NCBI GenBank assembly: GCA_902618535.1
Contig: CACNAV010000001.1
Location: 99,547 to 163,546, forward strand
Length of the DNA stretch: 64,000 nt
Origin: an uncultured Alphaproteobacteria bacterium
GTDB lineage: Bacteria > Pseudomonadota > Alphaproteobacteria > Methylaequorales > Methylaequoraceae
Direction: 5' to 3'
The first letter of the stretch is position 1. Every line of letters starts with the position of its first letter. This document shows positions 35,395 to 45,970 of the stretch, piece by piece. The notes below the pieces were generated by a model. It worked only from the letters and a program-made list of their open reading frames with translations, searched no databases and was not told where the DNA came from. Made by a program: the position numbers and the translations under genes.

Positions 35395-37353
35395 ATGTCT
35401 AGTATAAATGATTTAAAAAATATGTCTAATGCCATAAGAGCTCTTTCTATAGACGCAATAGAGAAAGCTAGTTCTGGACACCCTGGCATGCCTTTAGGGA
35501 TGGCTGATGTTGCAACTGTTTTATTTTCAAAATTTTTAAAATACGATCCATCAAAGCCTGATTGGGTTAACAGAGATAGGTTTGTTTTATCCGCAGGCCA
35601 CGGTTCTATGTTATTGTATTCTCTTTCTTATCTAACTGGATACAAAGACTGTAATCTTAATCAAATAAAAAATTTTAGACAACTTGGGAGTAAAACAGCA
35701 GGACACCCTGAGTTTGGATTATTAAAAAGTATCGAAACTACAACTGGTCCACTTGGGCAAGGTCTAGCTAACGCCGTTGGAATGGCAATTGCTGAAAAAA
35801 TATTAAATAATAAATATGGAAACATATGCGATCATAATACTTGGGTTGTTGCAGGTGATGGTTGTTTAATGGAGGGAATTTCTCATGAAGCAATCTCAAT
35901 TGCTGGTCATCTTAACCTTAATAAATTGAAAGTAATTTTTGATGACAATAAAATTTCAATTGACGGACCAACTAATCTGACTTGTACCGATGACCAAAAA
36001 AAGAGATTTGAGGCTTGCAATTGGGAAACTGTAGAAATAGATGCTCATGACTTTGGAAGTATTGAATATGGATTAAATTTATCTTTAAAGTCTAAAAAAC
36101 CAACATTAATTATTTCAAAAAGTATTATTGGATACGGGTCTCCTAATAAATCTGGAAAAGAAACCTCTCATGGTTCTCCGTTAGGTAGCAATGAAGCAAT
36201 CCTTACAAAACAAAAATTAAATTGGCCTTATAATAAATTTCAAATACCAAATGAAATAAAACATAAATGGGTAAATGTAGGGAAAAAAGGTACAAAAAAA
36301 AGAATTAATTGGGAAAAGAAATTTAAAGGTAAAAAAATTTACAGGGAATTGATGTCTCAGTACAAATCAACTCCAATAAAAAGGGATAATAAAACTTTAG
36401 ATTTTTTAAGAAACTTACATCAGGCTGATAAGAAAGAAGCTACCAGAAAATCATCACAAAGATGTCTAGAATTTTTTTCAAATAAAGTATCGAATTTTCT
36501 TGGCGGCTCTGCAGATTTAACCTCGTCAAATCTTACAAAAATATCAAGTTCTAAAATAAATGGTAAAAGTACAAATTATATACACTATGGTGTGAGGGAA
36601 CATTTAATGGCAGCAGCAATGAATGGAATAGCAGTTCATGGTGGGTTTTTGCCATACGGAGGAACTTTTTTAGTTTTTTCAGATTATTGTAAAAACGCTA
36701 TTAGGTTATCCGCAATGATGAAACAACAAGTAATTTATGTTTTTACTCATGATTCAATAGGTTTAGGCGAAGATGGGCCAACTCACCAACCAATAGAACA
36801 TTTAGCAAGCCTTAGATCAATACCTAACCTTTTTGTTGTACGTCCCTGTGATGCAATAGAAACTTTCGAGGCATGGGAATTTGCAATACAAAATATTCAA
36901 TATCCAACTGCTTTGATATTATCTAGGCAAAATTTACCTGTATTAAGGGATGATTTTAAAACAAACAAGCTTAATAAAGGAGGGTACTTTCTGAGACAAA
37001 TTGAAGACTCCGAATTTTCAATCATAGCTACCGGTTCAGAAGTATCATTAGCAGTAAAGGTTTATGATTTTTTTAAGAGTAAAAAAATTAAATGTAATGT
37101 AGTATCAATGCCATCAATGGAATTATTTAACAAACAAAGTCTTTACTACCAAAAAAAAATACTTGGTAGTAAACCTAAAGTAATAATTGAAGCTGCCTCA
37201 AGTTTTGGATGGCATAAATACATCAATGAAAGTGACTTATTAATTAGTATAGATGAATTTGGGGAATCTGGAAAAGGTGATGACCTTTTTGATTTTTTTG
37301 GTTTTAATTGTAATAATATAATTGATTTAATTAAAAAAAAAATTCTAAAGTGA
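35395..37353 (+). CDS. tkt: Transketolase
   Basis: This thiamine-diphosphate enzyme moves two-carbon units between sugar phosphates. It is 652 aa. The N-terminal domain has SSGHPGMPLG and the GDGCLMEGISHEA ThDP motif (about 155); the middle domain has the HDSIGLGEDGPTHQP loop (about 460). It begins a run of tkt-pgk-fba-rpe with very short spacing. It starts 1 nt after the propeller gene. Confidence 0.96.
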   Translation: MSSINDLKNMSNAIRALSIDAIEKASSGHPGMPLGMADVATVLFSKFLKYDPSKPDWVNRDRFVLSAGHGSMLLYSLSYLTGYKDCNLNQIKNFRQLGSKTAGHPEFGLLKSIETTTGPLGQGLANAVGMAIAEKILNNKYGNICDHNTWVVAGDGCLMEGISHEAISIAGHLNLNKLKVIFDDNKISIDGPTNLTCTDDQKKRFEACNWETVEIDAHDFGSIEYGLNLSLKSKKPTLIISKSIIGYGSPNKSGKETSHGSPLGSNEAILTKQKLNWPYNKFQIPNEIKHKWVNVGKKGTKKRINWEKKFKGKKIYRELMSQYKSTPIKRDNKTLDFLRNLHQADKKEATRKSSQRCLEFFSNKVSNFLGGSADLTSSNLTKISSSKINGKSTNYIHYGVREHLMAAAMNGIAVHGGFLPYGGTFLVFSDYCKNAIRLSAMMKQQVIYVFTHDSIGLGEDGPTHQPIEHLASLRSIPNLFVVRPCDAIETFEAWEFAIQNIQYPTALILSRQNLPVLRDDFKTNKLNKGGYFLRQIEDSEFSIIATGSEVSLAVKVYDFFKSKKIKCNVVSMPSMELFNKQSLYYQKKILGSKPKVIIEAASSFGWHKYINESDLLISIDEFGESGKGDDLFDFFGFNCNNIIDLIKKKILK

Positions 37354-38537
37354 TCACATTAAAAAAAAGATTTGAAGACCTTGATAGTTTTGTCATAAAT
37401 AAGAAAGTAATACTTAGGGTTGATTTAAACCTCCCATCATTTGAAGGTGAAATAGTAGATTTCACAAGATTAGAAAAGATATCTCCAACAATAAAATATT
37501 TGTTAAAAAGAAAGGCAAAAATAATTTTAATATCTCATATGGGCAGACCAAATCAGGAAAATAAAGAATCTTTGTCACTGAAAGTTCTTTGTTCAAAAAT
37601 TAGTGCTTATATAAATTCTGAAATTGTTTTTATAGAAGACAACATAATGAATATTAAGAGGGATAAAATTGAAAAAGCTTTTAATAATTGCAATGTAATT
37701 TTGTTGGAAAATTTAAGGTTTTTCAAAGAGGAAGAATCTAATGATGATGGTTTTTCAAAAAAACTGTCCTCCTTTGCAGATATTTACGTTAATGAAAGCT
37801 TTTCTACATGCCATAGAAAACATGCTTCTATTATTGGAATTTCAAAATTTCTTCCATCTTTTCCTGGAATGCTTCTGGAAAAAGAAGTTTCAAATCTAAA
37901 AAAGTTAATTACTACTGCTAATTACAGTACATCTGTAGCAGTATTTGGTGGTTCAAAAGTTTCAACCAAAATAAAAGTAATAGAATATTATTTAAAAAAA
38001 TTTGGTAAGGTGATAATAGGTGGAGCAATGGCCAATACATTTTTATCTTCAAAAAAAATTAGTGTTGGGGCTTCAGTTTACGAAAAATCAATGCAAAAAG
38101 TCGCTAAAAGTCTACTAGATTACTATAGTAATAAAATAGCTCTTCCAGAAGATGTGGTCACTATTGATAAATCAAAAAAAATACAACTAAGGACAATTAG
38201 CGACGTACAGAAAGATGAAAAGATTTTAGATATAGGTCCACAAACTAGAATGAAATATTTTGGTTTTGTTTCAGAATGCTCTTGTCTTCTATGGAATGGT
38301 CCATTAGGTTTTTACGAACAAAAACCATTCGACGAGGGCACTAACTACGTTATTAAAGCTGTAAAAAATAATAATAATAAAAATTTCTTTTCTGTGGCCG
38401 GGGGAGGTGATACTATATCAATGTTAAATCATGCAAAAGCCTCTGATTATTTCTCATTCATTTCGACTGGTGGCGGAGCATTTCTTGAATTCATTCAGGG
38501 TAGTGGTCTACCTGGTCTAGATAGTTTGAATGATTAA
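37350..38537 (+). CDS. pgk: Phosphoglycerate kinase
   Basis: This two-domain kinase converts 1,3-bisphosphoglycerate and ADP to 3-phosphoglycerate and ATP, and the reverse in gluconeogenesis. It is 395 aa. The N-terminal signature RVDLNLP, SHMGRP (about 64), FRKHASI-type CHRKHASI and the C-terminal nucleotide loop GGGDTISML are visible. The start is GTG at 37350, overlapping the tkt stop by 4 nt. A gap gene usually lies between tkt and pgk in Alphaproteobacteria; it is absent here. Confidence 0.96.
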   Translation: MITLKKRFEDLDSFVINKKVILRVDLNLPSFEGEIVDFTRLEKISPTIKYLLKRKAKIILISHMGRPNQENKESLSLKVLCSKISAYINSEIVFIEDNIMNIKRDKIEKAFNNCNVILLENLRFFKEEESNDDGFSKKLSSFADIYVNESFSTCHRKHASIIGISKFLPSFPGMLLEKEVSNLKKLITTANYSTSVAVFGGSKVSTKIKVIEYYLKKFGKVIIGGAMANTFLSSKKISVGASVYEKSMQKVAKSLLDYYSNKIALPEDVVTIDKSKKIQLRTISDVQKDEKILDIGPQTRMKYFGFVSECSCLLWNGPLGFYEQKPFDEGTNYVIKAVKNNNNKNFFSVAGGGDTISMLNHAKASDYFSFISTGGGAFLEFIQGSGLPGLDSLND

Positions 38538-38552
38538 AAATATAATAAAGTT

Positions 38553-39584
38553 ATGACTAAAAATATTGTAAATGAAATAGCAAAAAAATTGTGTTTATCT
38601 CCAAAGGGTATATTAGCTGCTGATGAAAGTACTAACACAATTAAGAAAAGGTTCGATATGATTGATGTAGAGTCTAATTTCGAAAGCAGAAGAAGTTACA
38701 GAGAGTTATTATTTAAAACCAGAAATCTCAATGAATTTATAAGTGGAATCATACTATATGACGAAACAATCAAACAGAGCACATCAGAAGGTATTCCTTT
38801 TCCAAAATATTTATCAGAAAATGGAATTATACCTGGAATAAAGGTAGACAAAGGTGCAATACCATTGGATAAAGACTCAGGAGAAAAATTTACTGAAGGG
38901 CTAGATGGTCTCAATAAAAGATTAGAAGAATATAAAAAATTAGGAGCTGAATTCACAAAATGGAGGGCAATAATAAACATTGATCTATCAAAAAATTATC
39001 CTTCTTTATATTGTCTGGAGGCCAATGCTTTTATGCTTGCAAGATATGCAAAAACTGTTCAAGATTATGAAATGGTTCCTATTGTTGAACCAGAGGTTAT
39101 TATGGATGGTATTCATACAATTGAAGATTGTTATGAAGTAACTTCGTCAACTTTAAAAAAAGTTTTTGAACAATTAAATTTACATCAAGTCAATCTCTCA
39201 GGAATTCTTTTAAAGCCCAATATGGTAATTTCTGGAACAAAATGTGAAGAACAGGCTTCAATCGAAAAAGTAGCAAAATTGACTGTACAATGCTTAACTG
39301 AACATGTACCAAAAGATGTTCCCGGAATTGTTTTTTTATCGGGTGGACAAAGTAATGAAAAAGCAACACTTCATCTCAATGAAATGAATAAACTTTTTAA
39401 AGATCTTCCATGGAAGTTAAGCTTCTCTTATGGAAGGGCTTTACAACAACCCTCAATTTCATCATGGAAAGGAGAAGAAAATAACATTAAAATATCTCAA
39501 GATGCTCTTTTTAAAAGAAGCAAACTAAATTCATCTGCGACATCAGGAGTATATTCACCCAATGATGAACACCAGATGTTATGA
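38553..39584 (+). CDS. fba: Class I fructose-bisphosphate aldolase
   Basis: This 343-residue aldolase uses a Schiff-base lysine and no metal. The start LSPKGILAADES and IPGIKVDKG are class I signatures. The catalytic Lys lies in GILLKPNMV (about residue 223). Bacteria more often carry a class II enzyme, so a class I form in this operon is noteworthy. It begins 15 nt after pgk and overlaps rpe by 4 nt. Confidence 0.95.
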   Translation: MTKNIVNEIAKKLCLSPKGILAADESTNTIKKRFDMIDVESNFESRRSYRELLFKTRNLNEFISGIILYDETIKQSTSEGIPFPKYLSENGIIPGIKVDKGAIPLDKDSGEKFTEGLDGLNKRLEEYKKLGAEFTKWRAIINIDLSKNYPSLYCLEANAFMLARYAKTVQDYEMVPIVEPEVIMDGIHTIEDCYEVTSSTLKKVFEQLNLHQVNLSGILLKPNMVISGTKCEEQASIEKVAKLTVQCLTEHVPKDVPGIVFLSGGQSNEKATLHLNEMNKLFKDLPWKLSFSYGRALQQPSISSWKGEENNIKISQDALFKRSKLNSSATSGVYSPNDEHQML

Positions 39585-40231
39585 GTAGTAATGTAAAGAT
39601 TGCTCCATCAATTCTTTCAGCAAACTTCTCAATTTTAGGCGAAGAAATAAAAAAACTTGATGAATCAGGCTGTGATTATATCCATATAGATGTAATGGAC
39701 GGTCATTTTGTTCCAAATTTAACAATAGGACCAGATGTTATAAAATCTATTAGGAATTATTCAAACAAAACTTTTGACGTACACCTTATGATTGATCCGG
39801 TAAAAAAATATCTTAAAGACTTTATTAATGCGGGTGCTGACATAATTACAATTCATCAAGAAATTTCAGAAAATATTGATGATTGTATTGATTATATTAA
39901 AAGCAGACAAAAAAAAGTTGGAATATGTATCAAACCTAAAACAATGCCTGAAACGATTATGAACTTCATCGATAAAATCGATCTTGTTTTAATAATGACT
40001 GTTGAACCTGGTTTTGGAGGTCAAAAGTTTATGAGTAATCAAATAGAAAAGATTGTAAAAATCAAAGAACTCGTTGGAGATAGAGTTATTGATATTGAAG
40101 TTGATGGTGGAATTAATTTAGAAAATGTGAAAAAAGTTAAAGATGCTGGAGCCAATGTAATTGTTTCCGGGTCAACAATATTTAAAACCAATGACTACAA
40201 AAAAATTATCAATGAACTAAGAACGAAATGA
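39581..40231 (+). CDS. rpe: Ribulose-phosphate 3-epimerase
   Basis: This TIM-barrel enzyme interconverts ribulose 5-phosphate and xylulose 5-phosphate, feeding transketolase. It is 216 aa. The start APSILSANF, MDGHFVPNLTIGP (about residue 36), MTVEPGFGGQKF (about 138) and EVDGGIN (about 171) are all present. It overlaps fba by 4 nt and the RND adaptor gene by 4 nt. Confidence 0.96.
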   Translation: MSSNVKIAPSILSANFSILGEEIKKLDESGCDYIHIDVMDGHFVPNLTIGPDVIKSIRNYSNKTFDVHLMIDPVKKYLKDFINAGADIITIHQEISENIDDCIDYIKSRQKKVGICIKPKTMPETIMNFIDKIDLVLIMTVEPGFGGQKFMSNQIEKIVKIKELVGDRVIDIEVDGGINLENVKKVKDAGANVIVSGSTIFKTNDYKKIINELRTK

Positions 40232-41220
40232 ATTTTTTTTTTTTTTTAATATTTTTTCTCTTTTACGGTGATTCTTTTTCTCAACAAATTATTACTGTCG
40301 TTGCACAACCTCCTGAAAAAAAAGTAACTAATGATATTTTAAAACTTCCTGCAAAAATTTTGGCCAATGAAAAAGTTCAGATAACATCTGTTGTTTCTGA
40401 AAAAATTAAAAAGATTACTTTTAAGGAAGGTAAATTTGTAAAAAAAAATCAAGTGCTAATAGAGCTTTTTGATGATGAAGAACAGGCAATAAAAAAACAG
40501 ATTTTAGCTGAAGTTAAAGAAGCGCAATTGAATTATGAACGTGCTAATAAACTTTTCTCCAAAGGTAATATTTCTCAAACCATACTTGATAATCGTCTAA
40601 TGTTAAAAGATAAATTAAATGCGAAGTTAGATGAAATAAATGCAAAAATAAATGATTTAAAAATTCTAGCCCCATTTGATGGGATTACCAGTGTAAAAAA
40701 CTACAGTGAAGGGTCTCTTGTAAAGCCAGGAGACGTAATAACTACTCTTTACGATATTCAGAATCTAAAAATTCAAGCAAATATTCCAGAAAAATTTATT
40801 AATAAAATAAATGATAAAATAATTTTCTCTCTTAGAAGTTCAATTGATGGTGATGTAAGTGTCAAAGGTAAGGTTTCAATTATTGACCCACTAATAGATG
40901 ATGAAACTAGAACCTTTAAAATTATTGGTATAATTAAGAATATTGATAATTTATTAAAACCTGGGTTAATGGTTAATCTAACTTTCTACTTTAAAGATAG
41001 AGAATCCTTTTTTATAAGAGAGAATGCTGTTTTTAATCAAGACAATATATCATACGTTTACCTAGTTGATAAAAAAAATACAGTTTTAAAAAAAAAAGTG
41101 GATGTTGGTCTAAGAAAAGATGGCTTTGTTGAAATTATAGATGGTTTAAGTTCCTTTGATTTAGTAGTTTATGAGGGAATAAACAAAATCAAAGAAGGAA
41201 CATCAGTGAAAATTAAATGA
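40228..41220 (+). CDS. RND efflux periplasmic adaptor (MFP family)
   Basis: This 330-residue adaptor links an inner-membrane RND pump to a TolC channel. A signal peptide covers about residues 1-18. The barrel-sandwich start FKEGKFVKKNQVLIEL (about 67) and its second half KILAPFDGITSVKNYSEGSLVKPGD (start about 147) flank a short coiled-coil hairpin. Beta-barrel and membrane-proximal domains follow. It overlaps the permease gene by 4 nt. No outer-membrane gene is adjacent; the TolC at 15945-17309 is a candidate partner. Confidence 0.9.
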   Translation: MNFFFFLIFFLFYGDSFSQQIITVVAQPPEKKVTNDILKLPAKILANEKVQITSVVSEKIKKITFKEGKFVKKNQVLIELFDDEEQAIKKQILAEVKEAQLNYERANKLFSKGNISQTILDNRLMLKDKLNAKLDEINAKINDLKILAPFDGITSVKNYSEGSLVKPGDVITTLYDIQNLKIQANIPEKFINKINDKIIFSLRSSIDGDVSVKGKVSIIDPLIDDETRTFKIIGIIKNIDNLLKPGLMVNLTFYFKDRESFFIRENAVFNQDNISYVYLVDKKNTVLKKKVDVGLRKDGFVEIIDGLSSFDLVVYEGINKIKEGTSVKIK

Positions 41221-44200
41221 ATATATCAGAGTTTTTTATTAGAAAACCAGTTTTTTGTACTGTTTTAATAAGCTTCATAATATTAATTGGACTTCTCTCA
41301 CTTAATAAAATACCCCTAAGACAATTTCCTGACATTGAAAGGTCAGAAATTTCTATTGATACAGTATACCCTGGCGCAGCATCAAATATTGTTGAAACTA
41401 AAATAACAGAAATAATTGAGGCACAGATAAGTGGTATTGATGGAATTGAATCAATTTCCTCAGTTAGCAGAGACGGTCGATCAAAAGTTACAATTGAATT
41501 TATTGCAGAAAAGGATATTAACGAAGCTGCAAATGATGTCAGAGACGCTGTCTCAAGAATTTTGGAGAATTTACCAAAAGACTCCGAATCACCTGAAATA
41601 TCAAAAATTGATTCTGATGGAAATGCAGTAATGTGGTTAAACTTGACATCTGATGATATTACACAACTTGAACTCACTGACTATGCTGAGAGATATTTAG
41701 TAGACCGACTGTCAGTAATTCCCGGAGTTGCAAAAGTAAGAATATCAGGTGGTAAAAAAAAGTCTCTGCGTGTTTGGCTAAACCCCGAACTTCTTTCAAA
41801 ATACAAAATTTCAGTCCTTGATATAGAAAAAAAAATTAACGAAGAAAATATAGAAATTCCTGCTGGTCGACTTGAGTCTAAATTTAGAGATTTTACAGTA
41901 AAATTAGATAGCGATTATAAGACTGTTCAGGATTTTCAAAATCTTGTAGTAAAAAAAGGCAACGATTTTTCCTTTGTTAAATTAGGTGATGTTGCAAAAA
42001 TAGAAATTGGTCCAGAGGAAACCAGACAACTTTTTAGAGGTAACGGAGAAGAAATGATTGGCCTTGGAATATTAAAACAAACAGAGGCAAATTTAATTAA
42101 GGTAACAGACGGTGTAAAAAATGAATTTATTAAAATAAAAAATGAACTTCCTGCAAACATAAAAATTTACCAAAGCTATGATACTTCGCTTTTTGTATCT
42201 GAGGCACTTAAAGAAGTAATTTTTACGCTATGTTTTGCAATTAGTCTTGTAACAATCATAATTTTAATTTTCTTAAGAAATATTACTACAACAATAATTC
42301 CCTTTATAACGGTTCCGGTTTCAATATTATCAACTTTTATTTTTCTTAATTTCTTTGGATATACTCTAAACCTAATTACATTACTAGCACTTGTTCTTTG
42401 CACTGGATTAGTAATTGATGACTCAATAGTAATGCTTGAAAATATTTATAAAAAAGTTGAGTCAGGACTTTCAAAAACTAAAGCTTCAATTCAGGGTTCC
42501 AAAGAGGTTGTTTTTGCAATTATTTCAACTTCAATAGTCTTAATTTGTATTTTTATACCAATAATTTTTATAGAAGGTGACACTGCCAAATTGTTTAAAG
42601 AACTTGCTGTTACAGTTATTGGTGCAATTTTCTTTTCAACAATTATTTCATTAACTTTAACACCAATGTTATGTTCACGACTTTTAAATGTTAGAGCAAA
42701 TAGAAAATCAAACAATAAGTTTGAAGATATTTATATTTCTTTTTTAAAATTTATTTTAGAAAAAAAAATAATTTTATTAACTTTTATTATTTTAATAATT
42801 TTTTCAATTATCTTTATTTTTCAAAAAGTTTCAAAAGAACTATCTCCGAGAGAGGACAGAGGAGCTTTTTTTATGCTTTTAGAGTCCCCTGAGGGAAGCA
42901 CATATGAAAATACAGTAAATCAAATGTTGAAAATAGAAAAAAAACTAATGAAATTCAATGAAAACAAAGAAGCTAAAAGAATTTTATTAAGAGTTCCAAG
43001 AAGTTTTTCAGGAACAGAAAACTTTAGTGATGGTATCGGTATAATTGTTTTAGAGCATTGGAAAAAAAGAAGAAATATTTGGAAAATAATTGAAGAAATC
43101 AAAAAAATTTCTACAGAAATTACTGACTCAAGAATTATCATTTTCCCACCAAGGGGACTTGGGCAAAGACGCTCGGGGTCTCAATTGCAGTTCGTAATAT
43201 CAGGAGATTCGTATGAAAATATCAACAAAAATATGCAAATTGTTTTAAATGAAGTAAAAAAAAATGACAACTTCTTGTTTGCAAGAATAGATTACAAAAA
43301 AAATAGGCCACAAATTGATATTAAAATTGATAAGGATAAAGTATCAGACTTAGGAATTTCAAATCTTGAAATTGGAAGAACTCTTGAATTACTTCTAGCC
43401 GGACGAAAAGTAAACACCTATATTGAAAATGGTGAAGAATATTATGTAATTCTTCAGTCTGTAAAAGAGCAAAGAACAACCTCATCGGACATAGGTTCTT
43501 TTGAAGTAAAAACACCAGATGGAAATTTTGTTAGACTTGAAAACTTGTTAAAATTTAAAGAAATTACTGAAGCAAAAGAATTGAATAGATATAACAAAAT
43601 GAGATCTATAACATTAAGTGCTGGTTTGAAAAAGGGCTATTCGCTTGGAAAAGCTATTACTTTTCTTGAAAATATTTCAGAGAATAAATTAGATGACAGC
43701 CTCAGGATTGATTTCAAAGGACAAAGTAAAGAATATAAAAAATCTACTAAACAATTTATCTTTTTATTCATAGTTTCTTTAATTTTTGTCTATCTAATTC
43801 TTTGTGCTCAATTTGAAAGTTTTAAGTATCCATTAATTATTATACTTTCTGTTCCACTTACTTTAATTTTTCCCTTATTGGCTTTATTAATCTTTAAAAA
43901 CTCACTTAATATTTTTAGTCAAATTGGCATAATTATATTAATGGGTATATCTGCTAAAAACGGAATTCTAATTGTCGAATTTGCTCGTCAACTAAAATCA
44001 ATTGGGAAAAAATCATATGAATCTTTGATTTCTGCATGTAAGATCAGATTTAGACCGATTATTATGACTGGAATATCAACGGTAGTGGGTGTTGTGCCTC
44101 TTGTTATTGGTTCAGGAGCTGGCTTTGAATCAAGACTAACTATTGGTATTGTGTTGATATCAGGCATAATTTTTTCAATTTTTCTTACCCTTTTTATAAC

Positions 44201-44234
44201 GCCATTTTTTTTTAAAATTATTGATAAAGATTAA
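41217..44234 (+). CDS. RND multidrug efflux permease (HAE1 type)
   Basis: This 1005-residue inner-membrane pump uses the proton gradient to export toxic compounds. It has the AcrB layout: one helix, a large porter domain, helices 2-7, a second porter domain, and helices 8-12. VYPGAAS at about 50 is the usual early HAE1 motif, and GLVIDDSIVMLEN in helix 4 carries the Asp pair for proton transfer. The C-terminal part ends with a GISAKNGILIVEFA helix. Substrate is unknown. It ends 3 nt from the convergent fhcA. Confidence 0.93.
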   Translation: MNISEFFIRKPVFCTVLISFIILIGLLSLNKIPLRQFPDIERSEISIDTVYPGAASNIVETKITEIIEAQISGIDGIESISSVSRDGRSKVTIEFIAEKDINEAANDVRDAVSRILENLPKDSESPEISKIDSDGNAVMWLNLTSDDITQLELTDYAERYLVDRLSVIPGVAKVRISGGKKKSLRVWLNPELLSKYKISVLDIEKKINEENIEIPAGRLESKFRDFTVKLDSDYKTVQDFQNLVVKKGNDFSFVKLGDVAKIEIGPEETRQLFRGNGEEMIGLGILKQTEANLIKVTDGVKNEFIKIKNELPANIKIYQSYDTSLFVSEALKEVIFTLCFAISLVTIIILIFLRNITTTIIPFITVPVSILSTFIFLNFFGYTLNLITLLALVLCTGLVIDDSIVMLENIYKKVESGLSKTKASIQGSKEVVFAIISTSIVLICIFIPIIFIEGDTAKLFKELAVTVIGAIFFSTIISLTLTPMLCSRLLNVRANRKSNNKFEDIYISFLKFILEKKIILLTFIILIIFSIIFIFQKVSKELSPREDRGAFFMLLESPEGSTYENTVNQMLKIEKKLMKFNENKEAKRILLRVPRSFSGTENFSDGIGIIVLEHWKKRRNIWKIIEEIKKISTEITDSRIIIFPPRGLGQRRSGSQLQFVISGDSYENINKNMQIVLNEVKKNDNFLFARIDYKKNRPQIDIKIDKDKVSDLGISNLEIGRTLELLLAGRKVNTYIENGEEYYVILQSVKEQRTTSSDIGSFEVKTPDGNFVRLENLLKFKEITEAKELNRYNKMRSITLSAGLKKGYSLGKAITFLENISENKLDDSLRIDFKGQSKEYKKSTKQFIFLFIVSLIFVYLILCAQFESFKYPLIIILSVPLTLIFPLLALLIFKNSLNIFSQIGIIILMGISAKNGILIVEFARQLKSIGKKSYESLISACKIRFRPIIMTGISTVVGVVPLVIGSGAGFESRLTIGIVLISGIIFSIFLTLFITPFFFKIIDKD

Positions 44235-44237
44235 TTT

Positions 44238-45878
44238 TTAGTGACTTTTAAAATTGTTAACATTAAAAAATTCTTTATCTACTCGAAACTGATCTAACTC
44301 AAGTGAGTAATATTTTTTAATCCATTTATCCACTTCTTTTAGTACGGATTTATCATAAGTAGTATTAATACATTGCGTTGTAGTTTTTTTATGTTTTAAA
44401 ACTTTTCCATTTCTTACTACCTCATCACCGTCTTTGAAAACATAACTTGCTTCTCTAAACATTTTATCAATTGTTTTTTTTGGGTCATAAATTGATATAT
44501 CAGCTAAACACCCTTCTTTCAAAGAACCTCTATCATTGAGACCTAAAATTTCAGCAGGTGATGCCCTTGTCATTATTGCTATTTCATACATAGAATAAGT
44601 TCTTTTCAAATCCTTTAAATAAGAAAAATCCAATGAGTCTTTGTTTATGCTATGAATTTTTTGTAATCTAAATTCATAATCCATTAGAAGCCTAAACAAT
44701 TCAGGATAACTTGTAAAGGGCGCTCCATTTGGATGATCTGTTGTAAAAAAAACACGTGAAGGATCCTTTACAAGTAAAAAAATCTCTAACCCAATCAACC
44801 ATTGCAATGCATTTACGAAGTTCTTTTCTCTGTAATGATAAGGTACAATGCCCCCTCCTCCATCTTCAACTTCAGATATTACCCATTTTTTTGGATTTGC
44901 ATTTTTTCTGGCACTAAACTGTCTCAAAATATCAGATGAAATTGTAACTGTTGGATTAAACATAACCTGACCTACATCAACAGTAATGTTTTTGTTTGAG
45001 TTTACAGCTTCAGCTAAATCAAGTGACCCTGAAGAAAAGCCTTTTTTTCCTTTTTTACTATAGGCATAAAATTGAACATGTGCTAAGTGCATTCTTCTTC
45101 CTTCTGCTGAGTTAATTGTTTCAACAATAGTGTCAATATTTCCTGGTATACCAAGATTATTACAATGGACATGAAGTGGATGTTTAATTTTTAGTTCCTC
45201 ATTAGCAATGTTTAGAGTTTTTAAAATTTCTCTAGAAGAGACACCATATGAAGGCACAACATCATCTAAATTAAATACATCTCCACCGTTTTTGAAAAAT
45301 TCTGAACCACCTGCATTAATAACCTTTAATCCTATACATTTTGTTGATTCTAAAGTGTAAGCAACATAGTCATTTATAAAGTTTTGACCTTTTTTTTTGT
45401 AAAGACTTTCTAGTAAAAAAGAATCGTTTCCTAGAATTGCCAGGCCGGCTTTGTCAATCATGGGTATTCTCTCTAACTCCAGATGAGCTAGAAAAGAATT
45501 AATCGGAAGAATTGCGGGTTCAACTACTGTAGTAAACCCCATTTCTATGTATCTATAACCAGTACCATCAGCAGTCCATCTAGAATTAAAACCAGGTAGA
45601 TTTTTTTTTCTGTTAAGGCTATTTTCAACAAATTTAGTATGTATCTCTGGTGAAAGTAATCTTGCATTATTAACATTTCCACCTGCAATATGTGAGTGAA
45701 TGTCAATAGCACCAGCCATTACAATCATTCCCTCAACGTCATAAGTAGTTTTATATTCATAAACTTCAGAAGGTGAAGGTTTAACGATCTGGCCATCTTT
45801 AACAAATAAATCTTGTTTTTTATTATTTAGTTTTTGAGTAGGATCAAAAATTCTTCCATTTATAATTTTAAATTTCAC
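44238..45878 (-). CDS. fhcA: Formyltransferase/hydrolase complex subunit A (FhcA/FwdA-type amidohydrolase)
   Basis: This 546-residue metal-dependent amidohydrolase is the catalytic part that hydrolyses formyl-methanofuran-like compounds in tetrahydromethanopterin-linked C1 oxidation. The metal motif HSHIAGGNVNNARLLSPEIH begins at about residue 61. FFTTDHPNGAPFTSYPELFR (about 380) and EIAIMTRASPAEILGL (about 440) match FwdA/FhcA rather than dihydroorotases. The usual fhcB, C and D genes are not nearby. It is divergent from folE with 92 nt between. Confidence 0.87.
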   Translation of the reverse strand: MKFKIINGRIFDPTQKLNNKKQDLFVKDGQIVKPSPSEVYEYKTTYDVEGMIVMAGAIDIHSHIAGGNVNNARLLSPEIHTKFVENSLNRKKNLPGFNSRWTADGTGYRYIEMGFTTVVEPAILPINSFLAHLELERIPMIDKAGLAILGNDSFLLESLYKKKGQNFINDYVAYTLESTKCIGLKVINAGGSEFFKNGGDVFNLDDVVPSYGVSSREILKTLNIANEELKIKHPLHVHCNNLGIPGNIDTIVETINSAEGRRMHLAHVQFYAYSKKGKKGFSSGSLDLAEAVNSNKNITVDVGQVMFNPTVTISSDILRQFSARKNANPKKWVISEVEDGGGGIVPYHYREKNFVNALQWLIGLEIFLLVKDPSRVFFTTDHPNGAPFTSYPELFRLLMDYEFRLQKIHSINKDSLDFSYLKDLKRTYSMYEIAIMTRASPAEILGLNDRGSLKEGCLADISIYDPKKTIDKMFREASYVFKDGDEVVRNGKVLKHKKTTTQCINTTYDKSVLKEVDKWIKKYYSLELDQFRVDKEFFNVNNFKSH

Positions 45879-45970
45879 TTTGCACTTCCAACTAAAGAAT
45901 ATTAAGTATATAACTTTAAATTTAACTAATTAATACAAATATATATATTAATAATATTTAAAGACCAATA

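Noticed and set aside
44238..45878. Dihydroorotase or hydantoinase assignment
   Set aside because: The fold is the same, but the ARLLSPEIH and TTDHPNGAPFTSYPE motifs fit FwdA/FhcA and not those families.
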